64,000 nucleotides of DNA from Isoetes taiwanensis (GCA_021234155.1 JAJEKV010000823.1:20556-84555), one strand, 5' to 3'; positions 1-11,229 are shown, numbered from the stretch's first letter. Program-made: numbers and translations. Notes: generated by a model not told the origin, from the sequence alone.

Positions 1-2555
1 AAACGATCGATTCGTTGAATCTAGCTATGAAAGGGAGATTGAATCCCCGACTTTGCATTTGATTCAGATTTTCTTTTAAGATTTTCATCACTGCATTCAT
101 AGCAAATGGATGCATGGCGAACTATGGTGCAATACTTACGGCCATGTTGTTTGGATGATTCAAACACCCCATATATCAAAAATGACATAATCGCTTGCTC
201 CCCAAACCGCCACAAAAAATTAAGATACTCTTCAACATGGAAGACCCACTGTCACAAAGAAATTTGTAGCCCACTGTCACGGAAATTTGAGTAAGGAAAA
301 ATTCCTCTTGGAAGGAAAAATTCGTTTTAGACTTGTATATAGATATTTTTATATTTAGATCGCACAGATACATTCTATGGGGCACTGTTAAGTTTATGCC
401 GCCTGGGTCGTTGTCCGTCAGTACTGTAGCTAGGCGATCTTCCCGTATCTCAGAAGGGCAGTTGTGACTTTAGTGTCGATGGAAGAAGCATCGAAAGCAT
501 CTCTGGTCCTTCTTGACCCAGTTAGACGATGATGGTTGAAGAGGTCATGGACTCTTGTTTGTAGAAGAAGTGTTGAACGTTGGGAATACGGAGTGGTAAG
601 GTATCTTGATTTAGGATTGATAGTCGAAAGAATTGGTATGACGATGTTTGTTATCCCGTTGAATCACTGGACTTAATAATTACGAGGATTGATTTATCAT
701 GCGTCATATATATGATTCGTGGAAAGGTAGAGAATAATGGGGTGTGAGGATGCGGATCCATAAACTACGGATTATAAAATTACATATACATTGCGTTTCA
801 TACGAAGATTGATATTCCTGAGGTGTGCAATAAAGATGCAAGGATATGCATGAGTAAGATGACCACATAGCCACGTGGATACGCTTCTCTTGCTAGCAGA
901 AGGTGCAAACATCTGAAAGCTACAAGACATGTTGGAGCTTTGGTGAAGCTAGACTATGAAGGAAAGTGGACCTCCAACTAATGATACATTAGGAAGGCAA
1001 GAAATGTACCCACATGACAAGTGGGAGACAAGAGGTGCTTGAAAGTTGCTGTAAACAACGTTTCAAATATAGAAAATTTGAAGGGACACTTTAAATAGTC
1101 CAAAGTCTGGATTATGAACAAGGTAGGTGCCCAATGAACATCTTACCAAGGAGAAAAGGGGGAACCTCCTTCCAGAGCACAGTGCTTCCATGGGTGGCTA
1201 GAGGATCGTGGTCCCGTCAGGTAACCACGCATCCGTACCTGACTTTAACCCCCCCAAAATCCATAGGCCGCTCTGGCACGCCTATCGAGCCCAGGACGTC
1301 CCTATAAAGGGTATCCTGCGACCCAAGAGGTGTCAGATCCATACCCGGCCCATAGGAAATAACTGACTATAGAACTAGCCATAGTAGGGAGCCACGCTAG
1401 GCAAGGTCCCACCCCCACATCCCCACCGTGATCCTTGTCTGGTGCTCAACCACATTATACCATCGACAACCCGGAGGGCTCTTGTGCACAGGCAGCATTT
1501 AATGGGATTTAAGGGATTCTAGCTAGGAGCATCGCTAAATCTAGATAGCCTTTAGGTCTCTACCCCCCGTAATCCAATAGAAGGAAGGAAGGAAGGAAGG
1601 AAGTTTATTTTAACGTCCACGAGAGCCGAGGCCTATGAGGGACACGTAAGCAGGCAAAAAGCCAAAAACCCCAACACCAAAAACAAACAATGTAACATGC
1701 GGTGGAACCCTACTTCAGGGATGAAAAAACCCCACTTGGGAGGAAAAACCCCAAGAGGGCTCTCAAATACCATGCCCCAGAAGAGCAAGTCGTGGACGGC
1801 CGAAATCTGCAGGATGTAAGCTCCCAGTCGCGCTACCATAGGTGATGCGAGTGGCGATGTAGCGGTGTGACCGAGCATCTAAGATCGGTGTGCCTTTGCT
1901 CCGGACATGGGCATATGCTGGGGCACCGCTGGAGGGCATGGTGCTCATCCTCTATCACGTGCATCTCACAACAACGACATATCCTCTCCTCCCAGGGGAT
2001 CCGGTGCGCCATTCACCCCCAAATTTGTCTCAATTCCGAGGTAATGGGAACCCGTCCTTATGGCGCAATAGCTCTCCGTTTCTTCGCAGAGATGTGTGCT
2101 TTTCAAGCACCGATGGGGTCCATGCTCAAGGCTGGGATTATCTCGAGCGTGATAGTGCTCTGTCTTGGGCTTTGCAAAGGTAGAGGCATCCGCAGAAAAA
2201 GATAGCCCGCATCCAATTGCCCATTCAGCGCCGATCGAACCGCGGTGCCACCATCTGTTGGTAATCCATAGACCACCTCCTAAACCATCCCTTACGATTG
2301 CTTTCGTGCCATACCCTCTTCAATTTGGGGGCCTGCGTTAACAATACGACTGGGGGGCAAGCGATGCTCATCCATCCCATCCACCTTATGGAAGCAAGTA
2401 AGATGCCTTAGCGACAGCGAGAATCTTTGTAAAGGCGTAACCCCGTCTCATACAACAAAATCTGTCCGCATACGGGCGGGAGGAAAGAAAAGAAAGAAAA
2501 CAAAGAATCGATACAAACATCCATCATCATCATAAATAGATCATAGAATAGAATT
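1..2555. other. Unassigned flank without a recognisable gene
   Basis: I find no recognisable gene here. Several open frames of 60-110 codons (for example around 1633-2205, on both strands) overlap one another and match no family I know. A short (AAGG)n microsatellite lies at 1581-1603. The stretch at 1290-1320 contains a TATAAA-like string within GC-richer text that resembles an old LTR, but no paired terminal repeat is visible in the window. Confidence 0.4.
1581..1603. repeat. (AAGG)n microsatellite
   Basis: Between five and six perfect tandem copies of AAGG are seen directly. Confidence 0.9.
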
Positions 2556-4181
2556 TGTGGCGGTCGGGGGGAATATCGCCGCCACGTATATTCGGATCAT
2601 CACCATGCAATCTATCCTCATAGCCTTGTATACCATAGATTGTGGCACTAGGGGGCATGGCTAAGATATTCTCATAACTTAGCCAACCATAGGTTAAGCC
2701 ATTATCCACGTGGCCTTAACCTGTTGGGGCACGCCACACAGGACTCACCCGTTGGTGCCACGTGGCATCCTAGGTGGACCTAACTCATATAGGCATAAAC
2801 CCTAACCCTAGACCTCTTTCCAGCCCTAGCACCCGGGAGACTCACCTACTGCGTTCAAACCCCGTTTGAACATGGATTTTGTTGTGGCATAGACTGGTGC
2901 GGCGGCCCGGGGGAGGTGGGCTTCGTTCTTGGGTAGGAGGCGGCATCACGTGAGTCGGAGACCATGGAGGCACGGATCTGGAGGGAGCTTGAGGAGCAGG
3001 TATGTAGGATAGTGGTTGTGATAGCTCATCTGGAAATTAGCATTCGGATATGCTAGTATTTTTGTATCTAGAGTAGAGCCATCCTAGAACCCATATTCAA
3101 CATCTTGAACCCTAATCAAGGAACCTAACTATTAGTTAGATTTGTATGATTAGGTTAAGATGTTATTCTTATGATTATTCTCATGATGTGATGATTATGT
3201 GATGATGGTTGATCATGTTTGCTCCTCTTGTATTGGGAAGGGGGTAGAGACCTAGAGCCATATGTAGTATGCTCCTAGAGTAGATCCCTTAGTTCCTATT
3301 GGTTGCGGCTTTGTGCATAGGAGCCCACCCAGGCTATTGAGGCTATGATATGACTCAGCACCATATACTTGAGGGCTAGGGGAAAGTGGAGGGAGGATCC
3401 TGCCCAGGAGTGGGGGAGCCGGGGGATCCCATAGTGGGCTAGGCATGGTGGGTCGCCGTGTGGGCGAGCATGGGTCAGAACACCTCTGGGGCAATGGTGT
3501 TGCCACGCCTCTCGAGGAGCTGCAAGTGTTGGCTTGGCTCGTTTTGGGGGTTGGTCAGTGCAATCGTGTGTCGCCCGCGATTCTCTAGCAGCCCGCGGCA
3601 CCTCTAGATCTGGGAAGGGGAGATGCAACCCTTCACGCCTCATGGGGACGAGGGGAGATGCAACACAGGTAGTCCCAGATGGGTGATGCCATGGGATTGC
3701 GTATCCAGGAAGGCTAGAGTCATGCGAGCCTGATCTAGCCCATGCAAAGTATGCACGGGGAGGGGCGGATGGAGTGGTCAACCCTAGCCATTGTTCTATG
3801 CCAGCCCTCGCCATTGCCATGACTTCGGTGCGCTCTATCTTGAGGCCTGGCCGGTCGGTCATCCTCCTTACAGTGCGGGCGGGGTAGGAGCTCTCATGTT
3901 TTATGGTTCGTGATTATCATCTTTGCCTTGGTTTTATGGTGATGCACTACCTTGGTAGTATTTGTATATGTTGATGCTAGTTACGGCGTGTTATCGCTTC
4001 ATTTGTTATAGGAGCCCATAGGGGAAGGGGCGCAAGACACCTTCGTGTTCCCTTCCGCACTAAGAGTCACCTCGAGTGCGGGGGTAGGCGAAGGAGCCCA
4101 TCGCGGTTGTTGAGCCCGGATGGGGGATTTCTGCCGAAGTGTGCGGCCGGGCGGCCGAATGCGTTTAGCGAGGGCGTCACA
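2556..4181 (+). repeat. 5' LTR of gypsy copy 1
   Basis: It begins TGTGGCGG and ends GTCACA, and matches 14057-15689 along its length. It contains two adjacent AACCCTA units near 2806 (telomere-like but isolated), a weak TATA-like CATATAGG at about 2786-2793, and a strong plant 5' splice-site match CAG|GTATGT at 2997-3004. The 3' part is GC-rich. LTRs normally carry the promoter and the polyadenylation signal. Confidence 0.92.
2997..3004 (+). promoter_or_regulatory. Candidate 5' splice site in the LTR leader
   Basis: CAG|GTATGT is a near-perfect plant donor, about 210 bp downstream of the TATA-like box. The LTR of copy 2 has the same CAG|GTATGT at the corresponding place (28463-28456, minus strand), although the surrounding sequence has diverged. 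The 3' LTR of copy 1 reads CGG there, one of many CA-to-CG-like differences in that region. Its use as a donor is inferred. Confidence 0.45.
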
Positions 4182-4182
4182 A

Positions 4183-4194
4183 TGGTATCGAGGC
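4183..4194 (+). promoter_or_regulatory. Primer-binding site (tRNA-iMet type)
   Basis: TGGTATCGAGGC starts one base after the 5' LTR. The usual plant initiator-Met primer site reads TGGTATCAGAGC, so this is the same site with a small CAGAG-to-CGAGG alteration. Confidence 0.8.
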
Positions 4195-5089
4195 GATGTT
4201 CTTGGTTGACCAAGAACTAGCGACCATAACCATGAAGTAGTCTAACAGGCCTATAGGGGTGTGAAATAAACATTTCCACCATTGAGCGCGAAAATGGGGG
4301 AAAAATTTTTTTCTCTAGGTAGTGGGTGGGGAATTAGGCTAAGTGTTAGACGAAGATTTGAGTGAGTCAAACGAACCTTCTAGTAAATTTGGAGTGAAAA
4401 TTATGCATCTGCATCAAATTTCACCTAAAATGGGTCGAAGAATCATGCCAATCGGAGACCCAGGTGAAAAATGGCGCAAATTCATAAATTGCACTTCGAA
4501 CCATTAGGAAAATTCGAAAATTTAAAGATAATATCAATTAATATAGGTTAATATATACATTAATAGTTAAATAATTATTAAATATCTTGTAATTAATAAG
4601 GGGGGCTAATAAATAGGGGTAATTATGGTAGGAGAATATTCCCAGGGACCCTCCTTTTTAAATATCTGACACCTCATTTTCTCTCTCCAACCCTTCACCT
4701 CCAACTCTCTCTTGCTCGACCCTTTACGTCACCCATTTTACGAACCATAAGATATGCTACGCACCAAACAAACCTACAGGAAGCACGGAACAAGACCTAC
4801 CCTCTCCATGGCTGACGTGAGCGGCATGTGAAGAAATCGGGAGCACCTCAGGCCAAGAAAGGGGAAGGGAGCTTCCCCGGCCCAGCGACAGTGTGAAGCC
4901 TCCTTCCTTCCATGGGGAGGGAGTCCCGGTAGCGAGTTCTCAGAGTGTGAGGTACGAGGAAGGGCCCGTGAATCCCATTTCGGGGCCAGGACAGAGAGGT
5001 GGAAGCAGGTGGAAGAAGTGGAGGGGCACACCACGGGGTAAGCCAGCGGGCCCTTGGCCTTAAAAAAGGGAAGGAAAAAAAAGTAGCGA
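4195..5089 (+). other. Leader region of gypsy copy 1
   Basis: This segment lies between the primer site and the H3-like region. It is AT-rich around 4490-4620 and then pyrimidine-rich (4670-4740). I see no coding signal that I would support. The long minus-strand frame at 4774-5307 is a by-product of GC-rich sequence. Confidence 0.4.
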
Positions 5090-5311
5090 GTGGCGGGAGG
5101 AGAGGGGGCAGCTAGGAAAAAGCGGGGGAGGCCCGGGGAGAGGGAGCTGAGGGAGCGGGAGGCTGACCGGACAAAGAGGAGCAGATGGCCCTCGCCCGGA
5201 CCGTTATTCAAGCCGGGGGAGGGAGGGAGCCTCAAGTGGATGAAAGAGAGGAGGAGGAGGGGCAGCGGGACACAGGCCACCCCACCCACCCTAAGTGGCG
5301 GAACCACCTAA
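5090..5311 (+). CDS. Open frame with AT-hook-like motif upstream of the H3-like fold (tentative)
   Basis: A 73-codon open frame very rich in Arg, Lys and Glu. It contains RKKRGRPGE, which resembles an AT-hook (the GRP core flanked by basic residues, which binds the minor groove of AT-rich DNA). It ends just after the start of the next open frame (5295, beginning AEPPKVVKKQK), which leads to the H3-like segment. One frame change would join the two into a basic N-terminal tail. Copy 2 has lost this part to a transposon end, so there is no second copy to test it. The composition is simple and GC-rich, so the match could be chance. Confidence 0.25.
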   Translation: MAGGEGAARKKRGRPGERELREREADRTKRSRWPSPGPLFKPGEGGSLKWMKERRRRGSGTQATPPTLSGGTT

Positions 5312-5815
5312 GGTGGTGAAGAAGCAAAAGGTAGGGGCCCGGGCATTCAGCTCCAGGGGCCAGGGAGTTCAAGCGGAAGATGGTGGCATACAAGGAGTAC
5401 CGCCGTCGTTGGGCCGAGGTACAATGAGTGGTATTGCGGCCCGGGGAGGTCAGCCCTTGTCGTGGTGGCGGCAGGCGAAGAAGAACCAGCCCAAAGCCAC
5501 CCCACCTAGGCGGAAAAACCCAAGAGGGTTCACCCGCGGGCGAACAGCACATGCGCCCGGGTGTTTAGGGAGATCCGGCACTTCGGATGTGCACGAATCT
5601 CACGATAAAAAAGCCCGCCGGCGTCTCCTTAGAAGGTGTTTGCGGCGATTCGGACCGATTATAGGGTTACCCCTCTAATGACCGGGCCTGCAAGAGGCTA
5701 GAAGCGAGCTGGTGCGGCTCTTGAGGAGGGAAACCTCTGCGCTATCCATGCTAAGCGGGTAACCCTCATGCCCAAGGATATTCACTTAGCCGGAGGAATC
5801 CATGAGGAGGCCCTA
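5295..5815 (+). pseudogene. Histone H3-like domain, frameshifted (copy 1)
   Basis: A basic, proline-rich tail (KKNQPKATPPRRKNPRGF) is followed, with frame changes, by a segment that is clearly the same DNA as the intact H3-like frame of copy 2. Both encode VFREI at the start of helix alpha-N (about 5563). Near the end they share GAGGGAAACCTCTGCGC followed by codons for [17 protein letters not shown] (about 5730-5800). In this copy the core is interrupted by stops and small indels. It lies about 1.1 kb after the primer site and upstream of gag, on the same strand as gag-pol, at the same relative place as in copy 2. The homology is therefore to the element family and is not a chance insertion near one copy. 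It is non-functional as written, but the surrounding region has many consensus-error-like differences. Confidence 0.7.
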
Positions 5816-6053
5816 GGCCTCAAATTTTGTAAATTTTGTAGAAAAATTAAAATTTTCATGTAACTATGTTTCTCATTAATATAAAAGTTATTTTCCCTCT
5901 GTAAATTAGAAAAATGTTCTATGCTTGAAATGTAGGAAATAGAACCCAATTGTGGTAGAATTCTTCATAGCATGTCTAGAAACACCCTAGAAATCATGAC
6001 TACAACAAAATTTTGGCAAAAAAATCATCAAAAATGCAAAAAATTGGGCCAGT

Positions 6054-6118
6054 CGGGTGAGACCGCGCCAATGGCCTCTGCGTCCCCGACGCGGGCGCGT
6101 TTCGCGCGGATTCACCCG
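6054..6118 (+). promoter_or_regulatory. Stem-loop 1 between H3-like and ORFX
   Basis: CGGGTGAGACCGCGC at 6054-6068 pairs with GCGCGGATTCACCCG at 6104-6118 (13 of 15 positions), enclosing a GC-rich loop. Copy 2 has a stem-loop at the matching place with a different stem sequence that also pairs. Confidence 0.6.
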
Positions 6119-6258
6119 CCTACCCCCAAAATCATGCTTTTAGATGTCAGTTTTGCTCAAAATAAGTTGCTAGTTAGGTTAGAATTGGCCCAATTAGCCA
6201 TATTAGCATCTTCAAATTCCCTAAATTGACCAAAAATTGGCCCAAAAGCAGGCCAGCC

Positions 6259-6320
6259 CGGGTGAGCCGCGCAAAAGCGCGTGCGTCGTGACAGCGGAGG
6301 CCATCAGCGGATTCACCGGG
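6259..6320 (+). promoter_or_regulatory. Stem-loop 2 between H3-like and ORFX
   Basis: A second version of the same hairpin about 205 bp downstream. CGGGTGAGCCGCGC at 6259-6272 pairs with the segment at 6308-6320 (GCGGATTCACCGG and flanks). The loop again contains the TGCGTC / GGCC elements seen in copy 2. Confidence 0.55.
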
Positions 6321-6494
6321 TCAGCCCATCTTTGGCCCAAATTAAAATTTGATCCAACAAATTGCCATGTAGTGTTTCTTGCTTTGTTTTGCTTAAGTTT
6401 GCACTTCATGGTAGTTCATTTGGACACCGAGCCATAGAACCAAAGGTCGTCTTAGGTAGGCACCTTTTTGCACGAACCAGGGTCACCCATAGTC

Positions 6495-6506
6495 TATAAA
6501 AATAGG
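6495..6506 (+). promoter_or_regulatory. Internal TATA box upstream of ORFX
   Basis: TATAAAAATAGG, within the block GTCTATAAAAATAGG. Copy 2 keeps GTCTATAAAAAG at the matching place (36346-36335, minus strand). In both copies it lies about 110-115 bp before the first ATG of ORFX. It looks like a second, internal polymerase II promoter; this is inferred from position and conservation. Confidence 0.5.
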
Positions 6507-6608
6507 CCTCATTTGCCATTTTCTTTCTCTGAGCTGCTCCCGGCCCCTTAGGCGATTTTACGATCCTCAGCGATCTTTGCAAGCCATTTTCTACACCCTT
6601 TCTGCTCA

Positions 6609-8155
6609 ATGGCCCGGCAACTTTGAGAGATGGTACAATCTTTGCCGACCATATCCATGTGCTTCGATGTAGATCAAGCCTTCTCGTGTTTGATCACTTG
6701 TTTGATCTTCATGCAACTTTGACTAGAACACCCTACTACTACGGACATTATGTGCCAATATGACCGGCGGTCTGCCTTGGGAAGTTAGGCGCCTCCTAGG
6801 GGAGGGTGGGTTTCCCTTGAGACACTTACCCAAGCCTTAGGTGAGAGTTGGCGGGATCAAAAGGCAAGCGAAGCGACTATGGGATAGGACTAGGACCATG
6901 CCGATTACATGACTGCCCGGACATAATAGGCATAGGTACCTTTCATTTCAGACGGCCCTTGCCCTCTTCATGCACTATAAGTCAATCAACAAAGTAGGGG
7001 AACCCTCTGTTCAGCCCTTAGACTTAAGCGCCACTTGATGCCCGTAGAGCCGGGGATCAAATCACGAATATAGAGTCCTCGCCCTACGAATACTATGGCG
7101 CGGCGTCGGGGGCACCATCTCTGAGATCCATGAAGACTCTGGCGGCTAGGGGGGCGAGAACCCGAGAATGGGAGGCGAGGGGAGGCAACAAGAATGCGGA
7201 GGTATGCGTCGAGGCATGGCGGCGGCGTGAGAAACGACTTCACTGGACCCACCGGTCGGCATCCGCGGCTTTGTCGCAGATAGTCATCGGCGGGGAGGAG
7301 TACATTTTGCAAATGACATCCTCAACTTGTCCCTCTTGTCGGGAGCAGGGGTCTTGAATCGATGAGCTCTTGGGCATGATAGCACGGGAAAAGCCTTGAG
7401 ACCTCATCGACTACTCATACGGGGAGATCCCAAGGGGGCTGGCGGAGAGACACTCTTATCTTTGGGGAGACAATGTCCGGATATAGCAGCCTATCGGGCG
7501 AGATAAAGGGAGATCTATAAACGGCGAGGAACCTATCATCTCGAGGAGGAGGAGTTCAGCCGAATCTGAGCACACTCTACAAACCGAGGGAAGGGCCCAA
7601 GCTCAAAGCCGAGCCGGTTCGAGCGAGGAGCATGAGGGAAGGGTCAGCGGCATCAACTTGGACAATGCAACCCGGCATGTGGAGGGATCATGAAGGCGAT
7701 GGCGGTTGGATGCCTACGGTGAAGCGGCTTCGGAAGGGAAGAACCTTTGGATCGCGTGGCGTAGGGAAGGGCCGCGACGCCGCTACTATCTTCCAGCCCT
7801 CGGCCAAGGGCAAATGATAGTCTTCCACAAGGAGTTCAGCCCAAGGGGGAAGAATCCGTGGCACTTCTCATAGCACTTTCGGGCCTTGAGGCGACACTTT
7901 CGAAGATATCGCCCATGCCGATCACATCATTCTTTTCAGCAGGCGGTCGGCGCTCCATTGCCTCGACTTTGCGAGAGGGCACCTTAGGGATGCAACACTT
8001 TCGGTGGTAGCGACAACGACACGAGAACTCCCGGGCAGGAGATGGCCGAGCACTTGAAGGAAGATCGGCGAGGAACATCTTGCGCAACCTCGGCAAAGGC
8101 CTCGATTCGGGGATGTCAAGAACTTCTTGAGGGCTTTTCGGGAGGCCATTGAATA
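6609..8155 (+). pseudogene. ORFX: extra ORF between H3-like region and gag (copy 1, frameshifted)
   Basis: I do not recognise this family. Several blocks match copy 2: a start region with RWYN, then VFDHLFDLHATLT with TPYY after it (about 6680-6740), LWDRTR followed by MP (about 6876-6905), ALALFM (about 6958), and near the end LLIAL, EGTLRDA and LSVVA-like blocks (about 7850-8010). The reading frame is broken many times in this copy. The frame ends just before an AT-rich stretch (8160-8375) and the start of gag. It is on the same strand as gag-pol and preceded by a TATA box. It could be a captured host gene or a family-specific accessory protein. Confidence 0.5.
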
Positions 8156-8159
8156 GTTG

Positions 8160-8378
8160 TAAAATTTTCTTAAGTTTTGTGCTAAATGTTTCTTGTACCC
8201 ATTGTGCTAAGATATATCTACCTTATCATGTAATCCTTATGTATTAATGACTATTAAGCTGTTTTGTCAATGTAAGGCTTTGTATGATTTCTTAATAACT
8301 AAAGATAATTCAATTGCAAGTAAAATTGATCAACATCTAACCCAAATAAAATGTATTGATGATCAATCCTTGCGGCAA
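8160..8378 (+). other. AT-rich spacer, possible intron, before gag
   Basis: A T- and A-rich stretch of intron-like composition. It ends in TCCTTGC just before gag. In copy 2 the corresponding end reads TCCTTGCAG|C, a good 3' splice-site match. It could serve as the acceptor for the LTR donor or for a donor in ORFX; this is inferred. Confidence 0.35.
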
Positions 8379-8479
8379 AAGGAACTCAAGTGCGGGATCT
8401 CAAGATCAGCACCGACCATAATTGGGTACCAAGGAACTTGTTTGGCGAGAGAAACGGGGAAGACTTTGGCGGGATATGT

Positions 8480-9800
8480 CACGAGGCTGATCAGCGCAAA
8501 GGTTGGTGCAGATGAGGAACCAGATGCAACACCTCATCAAGCTGGCGACACCTCTCATGAATGCGGGGAAGATGGTCCTCCACCTCCACCTTGTTTTAGG
8601 GTGGTGGCGAAGTCCCTCGGCCCGGGGAAGGGGAGGGCAACGAGGAGGCGTCGGGGATAGGAGAAGGAAGAGGAGAACCGGGGAGTCCATCATCATCTAG
8701 CTCCGGCTCATCGGATAGCTCTTCCGGTGAGGACAGCTCTAGCTCAAAGCGGTCGGTCGGGCACACCTAAAGCAAGGAAAAGAGCAAGAAAAGGCGGTGA
8801 CTATCGAGAAAAAGGTGGATAGTGCTATGAGCAATGTATGGAAGACAAAGGAAGCTTCGGCCGGTTTCGAGGGAAAAAGCGGTCGAGGCATGGAGGCTGA
8901 AGCATGGCTTGATGAAATGGAAAAATTTGGCAACTCATACGGTATGAAAAGACAAGGACATAGGGAAAGTTACTTCTGACTAACCTTATTGGACCGGCAA
9001 GGATCGGTGGAAGGGATATGCTAAATCCAACAAAATTTGAAGAGGAACAATTGCGGGTTTAAGACCTTGACAAGGCTTTTCATAAGCACTATGTGCCAAG
9101 GTCTCATACTAGTAGGCGGTTCGGCGGTTTTCTGAGGTTGAATCGGGGTAGCTTATCGGTGGCTAAGTATCTGAGAAGAATTTATGAGGCTCGGTGCATG
9201 TTCTGGAGTCTCGAGAGAATAGCGTGGATACTTATATTGAGGGGTTGAACAGCAATATCAAGAGGCTTGTTAGAGCAATCAACCCAAAGGTCGATTCTTG
9301 TGAGGCGAAGATAAAGCTATAAGTTTGGAGGAGGCACCGGCAACTCAGCCGGAAAGCGATCAACCGGGGGGTAAGAGTTGAGGCGTGCTCGGGGACAATA
9401 TCGGGGTAAGCAATCGGCGGCTACACCATCGAGTCGGCGGCAAGGTAAAAGGGTCGAGCAAAGCTTTTGGGGGCCCGTAAGCCCGGGGAGAATGCATCGG
9501 GGGCGCTCTTAAAGCGTCTCCTAGGCGGTTCTGCCCGAAGGAAAAAGAGCGAGGAATGCATTGAGAAAAAGCTATGTTTTAGGTGCTTCCGGCCCGGGGC
9601 ACGCGAACACATGATTGTCCATTCGTCATGCGGTCGGCCTTGGCGAGAACTCTTGGATTGGGACTCCCCAGCGAAGCCGGGCGAGGGCGGCGACCGGCGG
9701 GGAGGGCGAGGACTTCATAGATGGTGAGTGCCACATATGTGCAAACATTGAGGCGGGTGATATAGAGAATCAGTCAAGCTGTCATCGGCTGAGGACGGGA
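8480..9800 (+). pseudogene. gag: Gag polyprotein (copy 1, frameshifted)
   Basis: Capsid and nucleocapsid region. Matches to copy 2 include VQMRNQMQHLIKLATPLMNA near 8500-8563, VDSAMSNVWKT near 8812-8845, the WLDEMEKFGNSYGMK block near 8908-8950, and a zinc-knuckle region with KLCFRCFRPG near 9570-9600. In this copy the knuckle is damaged: the His and last Cys expected in CX2CX4HX4C are displaced. Gag proteins form the particle and bind the element RNA. Many one- to three-base differences from copy 2 break the frame. Confidence 0.75.
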
Positions 9801-10150
9801 TCATAGATAGTAATCCTTATGTAGTCCTCATAGATACAGGTAGCTCTCATAATTTTGCATCTCCTAGATTGGCTGCTCTAATGAAGAACAAGGTATTGAA
9901 GTCTAAGCCAAGGCCGGTAGCTATGGCAAATGAAGCCATTCGGCACACTAAGGGGAGGAGGATCACCTTTGACATAGACCTTAGTGGGGCTAAGTGGCGA
10001 TGGGGGCGAGAAGTCATGGACATCGGAAGATATGATCGATAGTGGGGATGGAATTTTTGAAGCCCGGCCAAAGCCATGATTGATTGCGGCCAGGAATGAA
10101 GTCACCATGGCGGCACCAGGCGGCAACAAGTTGATAGTGAAAGGTAAAGC
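9800..10150 (+). pseudogene. Aspartic protease (copy 1)
   Basis: After a conserved linker (ECHICANIE, about 9728), the DNA encodes the D-T-G-S-S/H-N-F active-site region and [13 protein letters not shown] (about 9832-9900). It then matches the copy 2 protease through [13 protein letters not shown] (about 9950-9985). A retroviral-type protease cleaves the Gag-Pol polyprotein. Frameshifts are present. Confidence 0.7.
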
Positions 10151-10159
10151 TAGATTCTC

Positions 10160-11110
10160 CTATGCGGTGTATTTCTTTGAAGCGGCTAAGGAAGAGTATA
10201 GAAAGGAATAAGGTGGATTACATCTTGAGGATGGAATCGGTTGAGCGAACAAGCGGGGATGGAAGTGACCCAAAGGGAAATCGGTTACTTGAGGCGGATA
10301 GCAAAGGCTTATTTGAGTTCAAGGATGTATTTTCGGATGAAATCCGGCGATTACCACCTATATAGGGGTGTGGAATGTGAGATCACATTGGCTCTCGGAT
10401 CTGAAGCCTACGATAAAGCCATATAGAATGAGCACCCGAGAATTGATTGAGCTCAAAGCGGCTTGAGGAATTGCTTTCGAGCTTGGATTTATAAGAGCAA
10501 GTGTGTCTCCTTTGAACACCTATACTCTTTGTGAAGAAGAAGATGGGAGCTTAAGAATGTGCATAGACTATCGCCCGACTTAATAAGCGGGCGATAAAGA
10601 ACAAGTATGCATTGCCAAGGCGAGATGATCTAATGGACCAGTTACAAGGAGCAAAGGTATTCTCTAAAATTGATTTGAGGTCGAGGGATACCATCGGATA
10701 AGAATAAAAAGAAGAGGATATCCATAAGGCCGCTTTTCGAGCGCGGTATGGTCATTTTGAGTTCTGATAATGCCCTTTGGACTATCGAATGCTCGACAGC
10801 GTTTATCGCCTCATGAGCGACATCTTGAGAGACTTCTTGGATGAGTTTGTTATTGTCTTCTTGACGACATCTAATCTACTGACAAGTCCCTTGAGGAGCA
10901 TTGTCGGCATCTCGGGGAAAGTGTTGGAGAAGTTGAGGCGTCATCGGTTGTATGGGAAGCTCTCTAAGTGCCACTTTGCAGCGGTAGAGTGGAGTATTTG
11001 GGGCATGTAGTAACATCAGGGGAATCTCCACGAGATCCATCTAAGATTGAGGCAATAGTTGATTGGCCAGCTCAAGGAATGTGGCGAAGTAAAAGCTTTC
11101 GGGTTGGCGG
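10160..11110 (+). pseudogene. Reverse transcriptase (copy 1)
   Basis: It starts with the connector [20 protein letters not shown] and EFKDVFSDEIR. RT blocks follow: CIDYR near 10563, MPFGLSNA-like near 10762, then [12 protein letters not shown] near 10828-10860, where the catalytic FFDD is broken by a one-base loss (codons for DDI remain just downstream). KLSKCHFA lies near 10955. Copy 2 carries the intact catalytic block. Non-functional as written. Confidence 0.8.
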
Positions 11111-11229
11111 GATATTCTGAGAAAGTTCGTGAAGGACTTTGCTAAGTGGGCGTCCCCTTGTGGGACCTCACTAAGGCCAAGAAGATTAAGGATTGGACTA
11201 GCCATTGGTTAGAAAGTCAAGCTTCTTTT

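Noticed and set aside
1867-2205. 112-codon frame near the window start
   Set aside because: It overlaps two other frames of similar length and shows no motif or family resemblance.
2800-2820. Telomere repeat (CCCTAAA type)
   Set aside because: Only two or three units, and they occur at the same place in the LTRs of both gypsy copies; they are part of the LTR, not a telomere.
4774-5307. 177-codon minus-strand frame opposite the leader of gypsy copy 1
   Set aside because: It is opposite the basic, GC-rich H3-upstream region, has low-complexity composition, and has no counterpart in copy 2.
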